A DNA stretch of 64,000 nt from assembly GCF_002946835.1 (NCBI RefSeq), contig NZ_CP026652.1, positions 6,696,001-6,760,000 on the forward strand. Direction: 5' to 3'. How positions within the stretch are numbered: the first letter of the stretch is position 1; every line of letters starts with the position of its first letter. Source of the DNA: Streptomyces dengpaensis (GTDB lineage Bacteria; Actinomycetota; Actinomycetes; Streptomycetales; Streptomycetaceae). The position numbers and the translations under genes were made by a program. The notes beneath the pieces were generated by a model that was given only the letters and a program-made list of their open reading frames with translations, was not told where the DNA came from and ran no database searches. Below are positions 1 to 8,247 of this stretch, in pieces.

Positions 1-198
1 TGGGAAGGGGCGACATGGGGCATAGGAATAAATTTGCCAATAACCGGACAATTGACCGGATAGCGCTCTGCCCTGTGACAACGTCGCAGCCGTGGCTAAT
101 ACCAGTTCGGTCATGAAAGCCCACTGATGGGCTGCGAGGCGGGCGCAGCAAGTGGACGGCATGCATGCGGCAGCCCGGGAAGGGACTGTCCTGAATTT

Positions 199-475
199 GG
201 CTCTGTCACGTAATCGGTGGTGACGATGCGTGACCGGTGTCGTTGGTATCGCATGAGAGACGTCAACTCCCTCTTGAATACGGTGTTTTCAGGGCTGTCG
301 GCGCTGGTCCTTGAGGATGTGCTGGACGAGGGAGAGGTGATCCGTGTGTCGGCGTGGACCCGGCAGGAGCTGGTGCCATGCCCGATAAGCGGGTTGCCGA
401 CCGCGAGGGTGCACAGCTTCCACGGACATACGGTGGCGGGCTTTTCCGGTGAGCGTGAACTCCTCTCGCTACTGG
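199..475 (+). pseudogene. ISL3-family transposase, N-terminal stump
   Basis: Translation from the ATG at 253 resembles the start of actinobacterial ISL3 transposases (VFSGLSALVLEDVLDEGE, then TARVHSFHGHTVA). In the family the zinc ribbon begins CPVC; here it reads CPIS, so a metal ligand is lost. Similarity fades after about 440 and no DDE domain follows, so only about 65 residues survive. The GGCTCTGTCACG beginning at 199 looks like an ISL3 terminal inverted repeat, which would place the left end of the relic there. The stump is probably cut off by the tnpB element that begins near 476. Family assignment is from recall of the motif. In positions 1 to 198 I see no gene. Confidence 0.6.
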
Positions 476-739
476 TATTCATTCGCAGTGCATCGGCCTT
501 CAGGCCGGTGGTGAAGCGAATCTGTGACTGTGGCGCGGAGCGTCACGGATGCTGTCCTGCGGAGCATGAGAGCGCAGGCGCCACCACGGTCGGCGCGGAG
601 CGTCACGGGGGTTCGATCCGGAGAGGCCGGGCAACGCCTCCCCCGTTCGGCCCGCTCTGTCTTCCCTGGTTTCAAGGGAGTACCGACCGTTCATACGTTC
701 CCTCTGGTGGCGGGCGGCGCTCGTTCGTACGATCACCGC

Positions 740-1963
740 ATGCAGCTTCGGTACGCCTTCAGGCTGTACCCGGAACCTGGCCAACGCCTCGCGCTGGCCA
801 GGGCGTTCGGGTGCGCCCGCGTCGTGTACAACGATGCCGTGCGTGCTCGCGAGGACGCCCGCGGGGCGGGCGAGCCATTCCCGACGGCCGGCGAGTTGTC
901 CAAGAAGCTGATCACCGCCGCGAAGCAGACCGCTTCACGGGCCTGGCTGGGCGAGGTCTCCTCGGTGGTGCTCCAGCAGTCCCTGCGTGACGTGGAGACC
1001 GCCTACAAGAACTTCTTCGCCTCCCTCAAGGGCGAGCGTAAGGGCGCGAAGACCGGTGCGCCCCGCTTCAAGTCCCGCAAGGACAGCCGTCAGTCGATCC
1101 GGTTCACGGCCAATGCCCGCTGGTCGATCACTGGTTCCGGGAGGCTGAACCTCCCGAAGATCGGCGCGGTGAAGGTGAAGTGGTCGAGGACCTTGCCCGC
1201 GCGGCCCTCCTCGGTCACCGTGGTCAAGGACGCGGCCGGACGGTATTTCGCCTCGTTCGTCGTTGACACCGACCCGGGCGCGGACGCCGCCCGGATGCCC
1301 GGCACCGACCAGACGGTCGGCATCGACCTGGGCCTGACCCACTTCGCCGTCCTCTCCGACGGGACGAAGATCGACTCTCCTCGGTTTCTGCGCCGGGCGG
1401 AGAAGAAACTGAAGAAGGCCCAGCGGGAGCTGTCCCGCAAGCAGAAGGGATCGAAGAACCGGGCCAAGGCCCGTCTGAAGGTCGCCCGCGCCCACGCGAA
1501 GGTGGCCGATGCCCGCCGCGAGTTTCACCACCAGCTCTCCACTCAGCTGATCCGCGACAACCAAGCGATCGGCGTGGAGGACCTGGCGGTCCAAGGACTC
1601 GCGCGCACCAGGCTGGCCAGGAGTGTCCATGACGCCGGATGGTCGGCGTTCGTGAACATGCTGGAGTACAAGGCGGCCCGGTACGGGCGGACCCTGGTCA
1701 AGATCGGCCGGTTCGAGCCGACCTCCCAGACCTGCTCGGCCTGCGGTATCAAAGACGGCCCCAAGCCCCTGAACGTCCGGGAATGGACCTGCACCGCCTG
1801 CGGCACCGTCCACGACCGGGACCACAATGCCGCGAAGAACGTCAAAACGGCCGCCGGACGGGCGGTGACAGCCTGCGGAGCGCCGGTAAGACCAGGACTC
1901 GTCCCGGCACAGCGCGAAGAAACAGGAAGCCACGGATTCCCGCCCGAACCCTGTGCCGCGTAG
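740..1963 (+). CDS. tnpB: TnpB RNA-guided nuclease
   Basis: A 407-residue protein of normal TnpB length. It has the N-terminal RLYPEPGQ motif of the family, the middle KKLKKAQRELSRKQKGSKN helix region, and a split RuvC nuclease with all three acidic residues visible: Asp196 (GIDLG), Glu280 (GVEDL) and Asp361 (HDRDHNAA). A four-cysteine zinc ribbon sits between the last two (CSAC at 332-335, CTAC at 351-354). I chose the ATG at 740 because the conserved MQLRYAFRLYP start begins there; the frame is open upstream to about 524 but that extension has no family similarity. The protein should bind the RNA made from the element's 3' end and cleave DNA matching the flank. It looks intact. Some Streptomyces annotations call such genes transposase or IS200/IS605 accessory protein. 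Confidence 0.93.
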   Translation: MQLRYAFRLYPEPGQRLALARAFGCARVVYNDAVRAREDARGAGEPFPTAGELSKKLITAAKQTASRAWLGEVSSVVLQQSLRDVETAYKNFFASLKGERKGAKTGAPRFKSRKDSRQSIRFTANARWSITGSGRLNLPKIGAVKVKWSRTLPARPSSVTVVKDAAGRYFASFVVDTDPGADAARMPGTDQTVGIDLGLTHFAVLSDGTKIDSPRFLRRAEKKLKKAQRELSRKQKGSKNRAKARLKVARAHAKVADARREFHHQLSTQLIRDNQAIGVEDLAVQGLARTRLARSVHDAGWSAFVNMLEYKAARYGRTLVKIGRFEPTSQTCSACGIKDGPKPLNVREWTCTACGTVHDRDHNAAKNVKTAAGRAVTACGAPVRPGLVPAQREETGSHGFPPEPCAA

Positions 1964-2023
1964 CGGCACAGCAACGGACGAGAAGGCCAGAATCCTCGGG
2001 CTTCAGCCCGAGGAGCAAGTCAA
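1830..2023 (+). ncRNA. Probable omega RNA (reRNA) scaffold of the tnpB element
   Basis: In IS605-type elements the guide RNA comes from the 3' part of tnpB and the right end, and the bases just outside the element act as guide. Here the 3' portion of tnpB runs into the stem-loop at 1994-2013 and the terminal TCAA at 2020-2023. The predicted guide would start at 2024 and be antisense to the last codons of the neighbouring HAD gene. The 5' boundary is arbitrary; only the terminal hairpin and the position of the element end are seen directly. Confidence 0.5.
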
Positions 2024-2529
2024 CGGTCCGCAGTCAGAGCGGCGGCGAAATCCGCGAGCCGTGTGAAGTCGTCCTTGCGCAGGCCCAGTCGGGGGCTGAC
2101 GAAATGGAGCAGGGCGGGCGCGGGATGGTGGGTGGCCACGTACGCGTAGTCGGGCCGGCTCAGCTCGTCGTCCACCCAGGCGAAGGGACGGCCCCGCGCG
2201 TACGCCACGATCCGCTCCGTCTTCCAGTGCACCCCGTCGGGCCGGTCGGCGAACAGGGCGCCCGCGAAGTCGACGTACGGGAGCTCGGGGAGGCCGATGA
2301 CGGGGGCGATATAGACGTTCGCGGCGTCCATCCAGGTGCTGGCCCAGCACAGGTCGTAGTCCAGCTCGAGGAGGGCCCGGCCGTGGTGGGGGTGGAGCCA
2401 GACACGCAGGGGCCTGCCGGGCATCAGGGCCACCCGGATCGTCGTATAGCCCTCCGGGCGGCGCTCCGCCTGGGCGGCCCACGGGTTGAGGGGGCCGTCG
2501 ACGTCGAGAAAAAGCAGCGGTCGGCTCAC
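2020..2529 (-). CDS. HAD-like hydrolase of the Swiss-army-knife RNA-repair type
   Basis: A 169-residue protein starting at a GTG (MSRPLLFLDVDGPLNP). The DVDG at residues 9-12 is HAD motif I with both aspartates, and later parts (ASTWMDAAN, then PFAWVDDE) fit the HAD variant I know as HAD_SAK_2, found both alone and within multidomain RNA-repair proteins. The substrate is unknown. The ORF is open further upstream, but the extra part is low-complexity Pro/Arg/Ala sequence and the conserved domain begins at the GTG. The 3' end is odd: the TGA stop is read from the TCAA that ends the adjacent tnpB element, so the original C-terminus after LTAD was replaced. The missing tail is likely short, since the fold appears complete. 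Confidence 0.75.
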   Translation of the reverse strand: MSRPLLFLDVDGPLNPWAAQAERRPEGYTTIRVALMPGRPLRVWLHPHHGRALLELDYDLCWASTWMDAANVYIAPVIGLPELPYVDFAGALFADRPDGVHWKTERIVAYARGRPFAWVDDELSRPDYAYVATHHPAPALLHFVSPRLGLRKDDFTRLADFAAALTADR

Positions 2530-2884
2530 CAGGCCACGGTAAGCGAGGCCGGGCGGGGGCGGCCGGGAATTGTTTCCGGGCCGGAGGGCCGGGGCATGGC
2601 GGCTGCCGGGCACGCGGGTCACCCAGGGGGACAGGGGCGGCCACCCGCGCCGCCAGGGGGGAACGCGCACCGCGCTCCGTCGAGGACCCGCCCGAGGCCG
2701 AGGCGGCCCGGGTCGGCCTCGGGCGGCCGATGCGGCCCGGATCGGATCCCGGGAAAGCTGCTCCACCGGGATCGTACGGTCGACGCGGCCGCACGACGCA
2801 CCGCTCGCCCGTCCGGCTGCGGACACTCGCCCCCGAACCGGCGGCGCCCGGCCGGGCAGCCCCGAACAGCCTGGGAACCCCTGT
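2530..2884. other. Intergenic stretch, no gene recognised
   Basis: GC-rich DNA between the start of the HAD gene and the 3' end of the DapA-family gene. Several overlapping frames are open, as expected of such composition, but none gives a recognisable protein. No convincing hairpin with a T run, RNA gene or repeat was found. Confidence 0.5.
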
Positions 2885-3814
2885 TCAGGACACACTGACC
2901 AGCTCCTCGTACGCCGCCATCAGCCCGTCGACCACCCCCCGGTCGGCGGGCCGCAGCGGCGAGCGCACGGGGCCCGCGGGCAGCCTCAGCGCACCCAGCA
3001 CCGCCTTCGCGGTGACCGTGCCGGGCAGACCGGACGCCATCATCAACTCGATGAGGGGGACGGCCCGTTGCTGGCGGCGGCTCGCCTCGGCCGTGTCCCC
3101 CGCGTCGAACGCATCGAGGATGGCGCGGAACTGACGGGGCGCCACATTCGCGACCGTGCTGACATACCCGCTCGCACCGATCGCGTACAGCGCGAGGACG
3201 TACTCGTCGCAGCCCGCGTAGTACGCCAACTCCGTGCGGGCCAGCACCTTCTGGGTGCCCAGGAGGTCGTACGCGCAGTCCTTGACCGCCACGATTCTCG
3301 GGTGCTCGGCGAGCCGGATCATCGTGTCCGGCTCGATGCGCGTGCCGGTACGGCCAGGGATGTCGTACAGCGCGAGGGGCAGCCCGGACGCGTCCGCGAT
3401 CTCCCGGAAGTGTGCCTCGACCGCGTCCTGCGGCGGCCTGCTGTAGTACGGCGTGACCACCAACAGCCCGTCCGCGCCCGCCTTCTCGGCCGCCAGGGCC
3501 AGTTCCACGGTGTGCCGGGTGTCGGCCGTGCCGACCCCCGCCACGATGGACGCCCGGTCGCCGACCGCCTCGCGCACCGCCCGCACCAGCGCGGCCTTCT
3601 CCGCGTCCGTCGTGGTCGGCGACTCGCCCGTGGTGCCGGACAGGACCAGCCCGTCACACCCTCCGGAGATCAGCCGGTCGGCGAGCCGCTGCGCACCGTC
3701 GAGGTCGAGCGCGCCCGCCTCGGTGAAGGGCGTGATCATCGCGCAGAGGGCGCGGCCGAAGGGAGGAGCGTCGTCCGCCGAGGTCGTGGTGGTCCGGGGA
3801 GTCGTGGTGGTCAT
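2885..3814 (-). CDS. DapA/NAL-family class I aldolase or dehydratase
   Basis: A 309-residue TIM-barrel enzyme of the dihydrodipicolinate synthase / N-acetylneuraminate lyase family. Diagnostic residues are present: the SGTTGES loop (Thr61, Thr62), the catalytic tyrosine in YDIPGRTG (Tyr150) and the Schiff-base lysine in IVAVKD (Lys178). It could be a true 4-hydroxy-tetrahydrodipicolinate synthase for lysine and diaminopimelate synthesis or a paralogue acting on other 2-keto acids. The gene is alone, not next to dapB, so I leave the symbol blank. I chose the ATG at 3814; a GTG at 3850 would add 12 residues (MELHGGGADTTP). The segment before the barrel is a Thr/Ala-rich tail in either case. Confidence 0.85.
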   Translation of the reverse strand: MTTTTPRTTTTSADDAPPFGRALCAMITPFTEAGALDLDGAQRLADRLISGGCDGLVLSGTTGESPTTTDAEKAALVRAVREAVGDRASIVAGVGTADTRHTVELALAAEKAGADGLLVVTPYYSRPPQDAVEAHFREIADASGLPLALYDIPGRTGTRIEPDTMIRLAEHPRIVAVKDCAYDLLGTQKVLARTELAYYAGCDEYVLALYAIGASGYVSTVANVAPRQFRAILDAFDAGDTAEASRRQQRAVPLIELMMASGLPGTVTAKAVLGALRLPAGPVRSPLRPADRGVVDGLMAAYEELVSVS

Positions 3815-3945
3815 GGGAGTAGTGTCGGCGCCGCCACCGTGAAGCTCCACTTAATTCTTCTACGAGATACCGGCAACGAATGCTACGGAGTGCGGACTCT
3901 CACCATGGCGAGGACGGCAGTCGTCGGCAGATCGCGGGAGGCGTC

Positions 3946-4080
3946 ATGAGGCTCGGCAAGGCACTCGCCACCGGAGTCGCGGAAGAGCAGGCCCAGGCAC
4001 CGGAGGGCGAACGTCAACTCGCTGTGGAAATCGAAGAGTTGGAGGCGTCCGCGCCCGAAGAGGTGCCGGTCGGCCGATGA
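3946..4080 (+). CDS. Small hypothetical protein
   Basis: Forty-four residues starting MRLGKALATG and rich in Glu (EEQAQAPEGERQL, then EIEELEASAPEE), likely mostly helical and acidic. Its TGA overlaps the ATG of the decayed gene that follows (ATGA at 4077-4080), which suggests an old translational coupling and argues that it is a real gene. GGGAGG lies about 9 nt before the ATG. I do not recognise a family. Confidence 0.5.
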   Translation: MRLGKALATGVAEEQAQAPEGERQLAVEIEELEASAPEEVPVGR

Positions 4081-4662
4081 GGCTGCGGCTCCCCGAGGAA
4101 CGACCGACGGAGCCGCCGACCGGATACAAGATCGCCCACCGGGCGCTGTCCCAGGACGGCACCCGGGCCGTACGAGGACTTCGTCGCCGCGCAGCGCCAG
4201 GTGCGGGTCGACGAGATCGACGAGGCCGTGCCCGGAATCGAGCGGATGGGGCTCGGCCGGTACGCGCGGTATCGGAGCCGCGAGCGGGCCGCCGACGACT
4301 CACGGACCCCCGGCCTGATCGTGGTCGTCGAGATCGGCTTCGAGTCGGCGGCCGCCGAGCGCCGGCGCGACTGGGCCGACCTGGTCCTGGACACCCTCGC
4401 CGGCGGCCCGGCCGATCGGCCCGGGCTCATCTCCGCCCCACTTCCACCTGAGCGACGACGGAACGAAGGTCCTCAACTACGCCGAGTGGGAGAGCGCGGA
4501 GGCGTACGACAAGGTCCTCGCGGCGGCGGGTGACGGTCTCGGAGGGGCGACCGCGCGGTGGGAGAACGTGCGGACGTACCCGGGTGTGAGGGGTTCGCGA
4601 CCGGCCGGTACGCGTATGCGCTCGGGCTTGTGCCCCGAGGGGCCGCGCCCATATGTCCCTGA
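4077..4662 (+). pseudogene. Decayed antibiotic-biosynthesis-monooxygenase-like gene
   Basis: One protein can be followed only by changing frame. It runs MRLRLPEERPTEPPTGYKIAH to about 4169, then YEDFVAAQRQVRVDEIDE from 4171 after an extra base at 4170, then HFHLSDDGTKVLNYAEWESA from 4439 after a second shift at about 4438, and finally TGRYAYALGLVP from 4600 after a third shift. The parts in order resemble a two-domain ABM (dimeric alpha-beta barrel) protein; the phrase HFHLSDDGTxVLNYAEW is typical of the second domain. Three frameshifts in under 600 bp mean it cannot make a full protein. Either the gene is dying or this stretch has assembly errors; the flanking genes have none. Confidence 0.65.
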
Positions 4663-4793
4663 GGGGTCCCTCCGTTCCTGAGGGGCCCCTCCGTCTCTGA
4701 GAGATCCCGCCGTCCTTGCGAGGTCCCTCCGTAGCGCTGACCGACGACTACAACCGTCTGGACAAAAAAAGTTTTCGGTGGGAGGGTGGAGCC

Positions 4794-5411
4794 ATGTTGG
4801 ACGTGACCGTGATCGAGGACGCGGAGGCCGCCGCCGTCTCGCTGGACCCCATACGGGCCCGGCTGCTGTCTGAGCTCGCCGCCGGGCCCGCGTCGGCCGC
4901 CATGCTGGCCGGCAAGGTCGGGCTGCCCCGCCAGAAGGTGAACTACCACCTGAAGGCGCTGGAGCGGCATGGCCTGGTCGAGCTGGCGGGCGAGCGCCGC
5001 AAAGGCAACGTCACCGAGCGGTTGATGCGCGCGACCGCGGCGTCGTACGTGATCTCGCCGCTCGCCCTGGCCGCCGTGCAGCCCGACCCGGACCGCTTCC
5101 GCGACCAGATGTCCGCCCGCTGGCTGCTCGCGCTCGGCGCCCGCCTCGTACGGGACGTCGGTTCGCTCATCACCGGCGCGGCGAAAGCCCGCAAGCGGCT
5201 GGCGACGTACGCGCTCGACGGCGAGGTGCGCTTCGCCTCGGCCGCCGACCGCGCCGCGTTCATCGAGGAGCTGACGGCGGGTGTCAGCTCGCTGATCCGC
5301 AAGTACGACGCTCCCGGTGCCGAGAGCGGCCGGGATCACCGGATCGTCGTGGCCGTGCACCCCACGGTCAAACCCCAGGCCGCCGAACTGCCTTCAAGCA
5401 CCCAGGAGTGA
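4794..5411 (+). CDS. ArsR-type winged-helix regulator
   Basis: A 205-residue protein with an N-terminal winged helix (LDPIRARLLSELAAGPASAAMLAGKVG, then RQKVNYHLKALERHGLV) of the ArsR/HTH_20 type and a longer C-terminal region of unknown ligand. No ArsR cysteine metal site is visible. GGGAGGGTGGA precedes the ATG. It is followed after 5 nt by an SRPBCC gene; ArsR plus AHSA1/SRPBCC pairs are common and usually autoregulated. A candidate regulatory stretch with an A7 run (GGACAAAAAAAGTTTT) sits just upstream at about 4760-4775 and is unusually AT-rich for this window. Confidence 0.85.
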   Translation: MLDVTVIEDAEAAAVSLDPIRARLLSELAAGPASAAMLAGKVGLPRQKVNYHLKALERHGLVELAGERRKGNVTERLMRATAASYVISPLALAAVQPDPDRFRDQMSARWLLALGARLVRDVGSLITGAAKARKRLATYALDGEVRFASAADRAAFIEELTAGVSSLIRKYDAPGAESGRDHRIVVAVHPTVKPQAAELPSSTQE

Positions 5412-5416
5412 CCACC

Positions 5417-6157
5417 ATGTCCAAGGAATTCGAGATCGCCCGCGAGTTCGAGGTCGACGCCACGCCCGAGCAGGTGTGGGACGCCTTCACCGCCGGTACC
5501 GGCGGCTGGCTGTGGCCGATGGAGGAACCCGAGCCGCGCGAGGGCGGCAAGGGCCCCTTCGGGTCCACCATCACCGTCTGGGACCCGCCGCACCGCTACA
5601 CCAACCGGGTCGAGGACGTCGAGGGCATCTCCGAGCAGACCCTCAATCAGCTCGACTACACGATCGAACCGCGTGACGAGGGCCGACGTGCCTGGGTGCG
5701 GTATGTGCACAGCGGCATCTTCGTCGACGACTGGGACAACCAGTACGACGGCGCGAGCAAGCACACCGACTTCTACATGCACACGCTGCGCCAGTACCTG
5801 ACGCAGTTCACGGGCCGCCGGGTCACCGCCTTCAGCACCTTCGACGGGCCCGAGGCGTCCACGGCGTCCGACGCCTTCGCCGCCGTCGGACGGGCGCTCG
5901 GCCTCGCGGACGACACCGCCGAGGGCGCGCGGGTCCGGGCCCAGGGCCCCGAAGACCAGGTCCTCGACGCCGTGGTCGACTACCGCAACCCGTACTTCAT
6001 CGGGCTGCGCACCGACGACGCCCTCATCCGTTTCTTCGGACGCAACCACTGGGGCGCGCCGGTCGGCATCAGCGTTCACGACTTCGCGGCCGACGCCGAC
6101 GCGAAGCGGAACGAGACCGCCTGGCAGGGATGGCTGAACGGGGTGTTCAGCGCGTAG
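5417..6157 (+). CDS. SRPBCC (AHSA1-like) domain protein
   Basis: A 246-residue protein starting MSKEFEIAREFEVDATPEQVWDA, the beginning of an SRPBCC helix-grip fold that binds hydrophobic ligands. It is longer than the single-domain family (about 150 residues); the C-terminal part (VLDAVVDYRNPYFIGLRTDDALIRFFGR) looks like a second, divergent copy. The start at 5417 is supported by GGAG at 5404-5407; a GTG at 5408 is possible. It lies 5 bp behind the ArsR gene, so the two are surely co-transcribed and the regulator probably controls this gene. Ligand and reaction are unknown. Confidence 0.8.
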   Translation: MSKEFEIAREFEVDATPEQVWDAFTAGTGGWLWPMEEPEPREGGKGPFGSTITVWDPPHRYTNRVEDVEGISEQTLNQLDYTIEPRDEGRRAWVRYVHSGIFVDDWDNQYDGASKHTDFYMHTLRQYLTQFTGRRVTAFSTFDGPEASTASDAFAAVGRALGLADDTAEGARVRAQGPEDQVLDAVVDYRNPYFIGLRTDDALIRFFGRNHWGAPVGISVHDFAADADAKRNETAWQGWLNGVFSA

Positions 6158-6197
6158 GCATAGACGCAGGCGGCGGCCCGAGCGGCAGCCGGCGGAG

Positions 6198-6229
6198 GAG
6201 CCCGGCCCCAGGACAACGGGGCCGGGCTC
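6198..6229. terminator. Bidirectional hairpin terminator
   Basis: A 12-bp perfect stem (GAGCCCGGCCCC, loop AGGACAAC, GGGGCCGGGCTC) between two convergent genes. It lacks a T tract, as is usual in Streptomyces. A 24-nt imperfect direct repeat (CTCTGCGGGGTTACGGCC and CTCTGCGGAGTTACGGCC) follows and duplicates the last codons of the downstream minus-strand gene. Confidence 0.75.
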
Positions 6230-6267
6230 TCGGCTCTGCGGGGTTACGGCCGCAACGCTCTGCGGAG

Positions 6268-8094
6268 TTACGGCCGGAACCGCAGCACCTGCGGGTCGTG
6301 GTCGCTGATCTGGTCGTTGAACTCCGCGTTGATGTGCACGCTGTCGTACGTGAGGTCGCAGTCGCGCCGGATCGACGGGCTGACCAGGATCTGGTCGAGG
6401 ACCTGACTGTTGCCCTGGTAGTCGTATGTGTAACGCTCGCTCTTCGGCAGCGACTTGATCGCCGACCACAGCTCGCCGTCGCCCTCGAGGATCTTCGTGG
6501 TGTCGGAGAACTCGAAGTCGTTGATGTCGCCGAGCGTGACGACGTTCGCGTTCCTCTGCGTCTCCAGGATCTCCTTGACGAAGGCGTTCACCGCGGCCGC
6601 CTGGAGGTGGCGCTGGGTCTCCGAGCCGCGCGTCGGCGGCTGGTACTGCGAGGTCAGCCCCTGGTCGCCGCCCTTGGAGCTGAAGTGGTTGGCGATCACG
6701 AAGACCGTCTCGCCGCGGAAGACGAACTCGCCGGCCAGCGGCTTGCGGCTGTTCGTCCAGGCCGTGCCGGACGGGTCGATACGGCCGGGGGAGACGGTCA
6801 GCCGGGCCTTGCCGTGCGCCTTGCCGACGCCGACGGCGGTGGCTGCGTCGCCGCCCGTGCGGTCGGTGAAGGAGACCCGCTCGGGGTTGAAGAGGAACAC
6901 CTGGCGGATGTTGCCGCCCGGCTCACCGCCGTCGGCGAGGTCGACCGGGTCGATGGAGCGCCAGTCGTACGCCGGGCCGCCCGCGGCGACGATCGCGTCG
7001 ATCAGCTTCTGCATCGTCCGGTCGGCGGCGACCGTGCCGTCGTTGACCGCGCCGTTGTTGTCCTGGATCTCCTCCAGGGACACGATGTCGGGCGACCGCA
7101 GATTGTTCACGATCGCGGCGGCGTGCTCCTCGAACGTGGCGTCCGCCGGGTCGAGGTTCTCGACGTTGTACGTCGCCACCGCGAGCTCGCCGCGGGACTG
7201 CTTGTGGGTCGTCTCGCGCTCCAGACCGGCGCTCTTCAGGGTGCCGATCTCGTTGGCGACCAGGGTGTAGCCGCCGAACTGGTTGTAGTCCAGCGGGCCC
7301 GCGGTGGTGCCCTCCAGGGTGTCGCCGACGTTCGCGGCCGGGAAGGCGGCGGTTGATCCGAGGGACTGGATCTGGAGCCGGCCGGTGTTCTGCGAGGTGT
7401 AGGAGCCGTACACCGTGCCGCCGCGGCGGTTGGCGTGCTCGCGCGGCTTCACCGTGACCCACAGCTCGGTGTACGGGTCGGTGGCGCCGACCACGCGGGT
7501 GTCGGAGACCTGGACGTTCATGCCCTCCAGGGACTCGTAGTAGTCGAGGGCGTACGCCGCCGGCTCCAGGGCCAGGCCGTTGACCGAGCCGTTCGCGGCG
7601 GCGTCGCCCGCGGGGCTGTAGTCGTCCGGTACGGAGCCGGCCGCGACTGCCGCCGCGGCTGGGACGGCGTTGCCGCTGGAGACCACGGTCACCGTGGGCT
7701 TGGTGATCTCCGTCAGTGACTGGTTGCCGGACGACGAGCCGCCCGGGACGTACTCCGAGACCGTGCCCGTGACGAGGACCGAGTCGCCGACGGAGACGGT
7801 GGGCCGGGAACTGGTGAAGACGAACACGCCCTCACTGGTGGCCGGGTTGTCGTCCGCGTTCGGGTCCTGGATCCAGAAGCCCCTGGACGAACCGTAGGTC
7901 CGCACGCCGGTGACAATGCCCGCCACGTCCGTGACCTGCCGGCCCGCGAGCGGGGAGATCCGGGTGGTGCCCTGGATGTCGTGGATGTGGACGGTGTCCG
8001 CGTGGGCGGGTGTGGTGAGCACCACGGCGGAAAGGGTGGAACAGACGGCGGCGACGGTCAGCGCGCCGATGCGCGCGGTTCTCTTGCTCGGCAA
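6268..8094 (-). CDS. Secreted endonuclease/exonuclease/phosphatase-fold protein
   Basis: A 608-residue exported enzyme. It has a Sec signal peptide (KRTARIGALTVAAVCSTLSAVVL, cleavage after AHA at about 32), an N-terminal OB-fold-like region (about 40-150), a variable middle part, and a C-terminal endonuclease/exonuclease/phosphatase domain with its standard motifs: VATYNVENLDP, VSLEEIQDNNG, IANHFSSKGGD, TLGDINDFEFSD and ISDHDPQV. The last contains the catalytic Asp-His pair. The architecture is that of ExeM-like extracellular nucleases, so it probably hydrolyses extracellular DNA or other phosphodiesters, perhaps to scavenge phosphate; a PhoX phosphatase gene lies 2 kb away. A long inverted repeat lies 100 bp upstream of the start. 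Confidence 0.9.
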   Translation of the reverse strand: MPSKRTARIGALTVAAVCSTLSAVVLTTPAHADTVHIHDIQGTTRISPLAGRQVTDVAGIVTGVRTYGSSRGFWIQDPNADDNPATSEGVFVFTSSRPTVSVGDSVLVTGTVSEYVPGGSSSGNQSLTEITKPTVTVVSSGNAVPAAAAVAAGSVPDDYSPAGDAAANGSVNGLALEPAAYALDYYESLEGMNVQVSDTRVVGATDPYTELWVTVKPREHANRRGGTVYGSYTSQNTGRLQIQSLGSTAAFPAANVGDTLEGTTAGPLDYNQFGGYTLVANEIGTLKSAGLERETTHKQSRGELAVATYNVENLDPADATFEEHAAAIVNNLRSPDIVSLEEIQDNNGAVNDGTVAADRTMQKLIDAIVAAGGPAYDWRSIDPVDLADGGEPGGNIRQVFLFNPERVSFTDRTGGDAATAVGVGKAHGKARLTVSPGRIDPSGTAWTNSRKPLAGEFVFRGETVFVIANHFSSKGGDQGLTSQYQPPTRGSETQRHLQAAAVNAFVKEILETQRNANVVTLGDINDFEFSDTTKILEGDGELWSAIKSLPKSERYTYDYQGNSQVLDQILVSPSIRRDCDLTYDSVHINAEFNDQISDHDPQVLRFRP

Positions 8095-8193
8095 GGGAAT
8101 CCCTCCGGAGACGTACGTGAGCGCCGGGACGAGAGTGGAGCTGTGGACCGAACGTGGGGGAGCGCGACCTGTGTGCGGGGGGTGTGGGGGCGG

Positions 8194-8247
8194 TGACGCG
8201 CGTAGAAGTCGGCGGGCCGGTGACCCGTTCGACTTCTACGCGCGTCA
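8194..8247. repeat. 18-bp perfect inverted repeat in a divergent promoter region
   Basis: TGACGCGCGTAGAAGTCG (8194-8211) and its exact complement (8230-8247) are separated by 18 nt in which GGG and CCC can also pair. Each arm contains the self-complementary ACGCGCGT. It lies between two divergent genes, where a terminator is not expected, so an operator or a structured leader of the secreted nuclease gene on the minus strand is more likely. Confidence 0.75.

Larger units (their letters stand above)
476..2023 (+). mobile_element. tnpB-only IS605/IS1341-type element
   Basis: The unit holds one gene, tnpB, and no tnpA, so it would depend on a transposase elsewhere. The right end is well marked: a 20-nt hairpin (1994-2013, CCTCGGGCTTCAGCCCGAGG) followed by GCAAG and TCAA at 2020-2023, the arrangement expected of IS605-type right ends. 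The left end is less certain. A nested hairpin (ATTCGC at 481-486 with GCGAAT at 516-521, and CGGCCTTCAGGCCG at 494-507 inside) lies at the edge of the ISL3 stump and is the best candidate. A 16-nt direct repeat containing GCGGAGCGTCACGG occurs at 534-549 and 594-609. Insertion placed the right end against the 3' end of the minus-strand HAD gene. Confidence 0.7.

Noticed and set aside
217..990. A 257-residue frame starting at 217
   Set aside because: Only the first 70 residues resemble a protein (ISL3 stump). The rest crosses the element end and is a shadow of tnpB.
6130..7356. A 408-residue plus-strand frame over the secreted nuclease
   Set aside because: Antisense shadow rich in Val/Arg/Asp/Leu with no recognisable motifs, while the minus-strand frame has a signal peptide and all EEP motifs.
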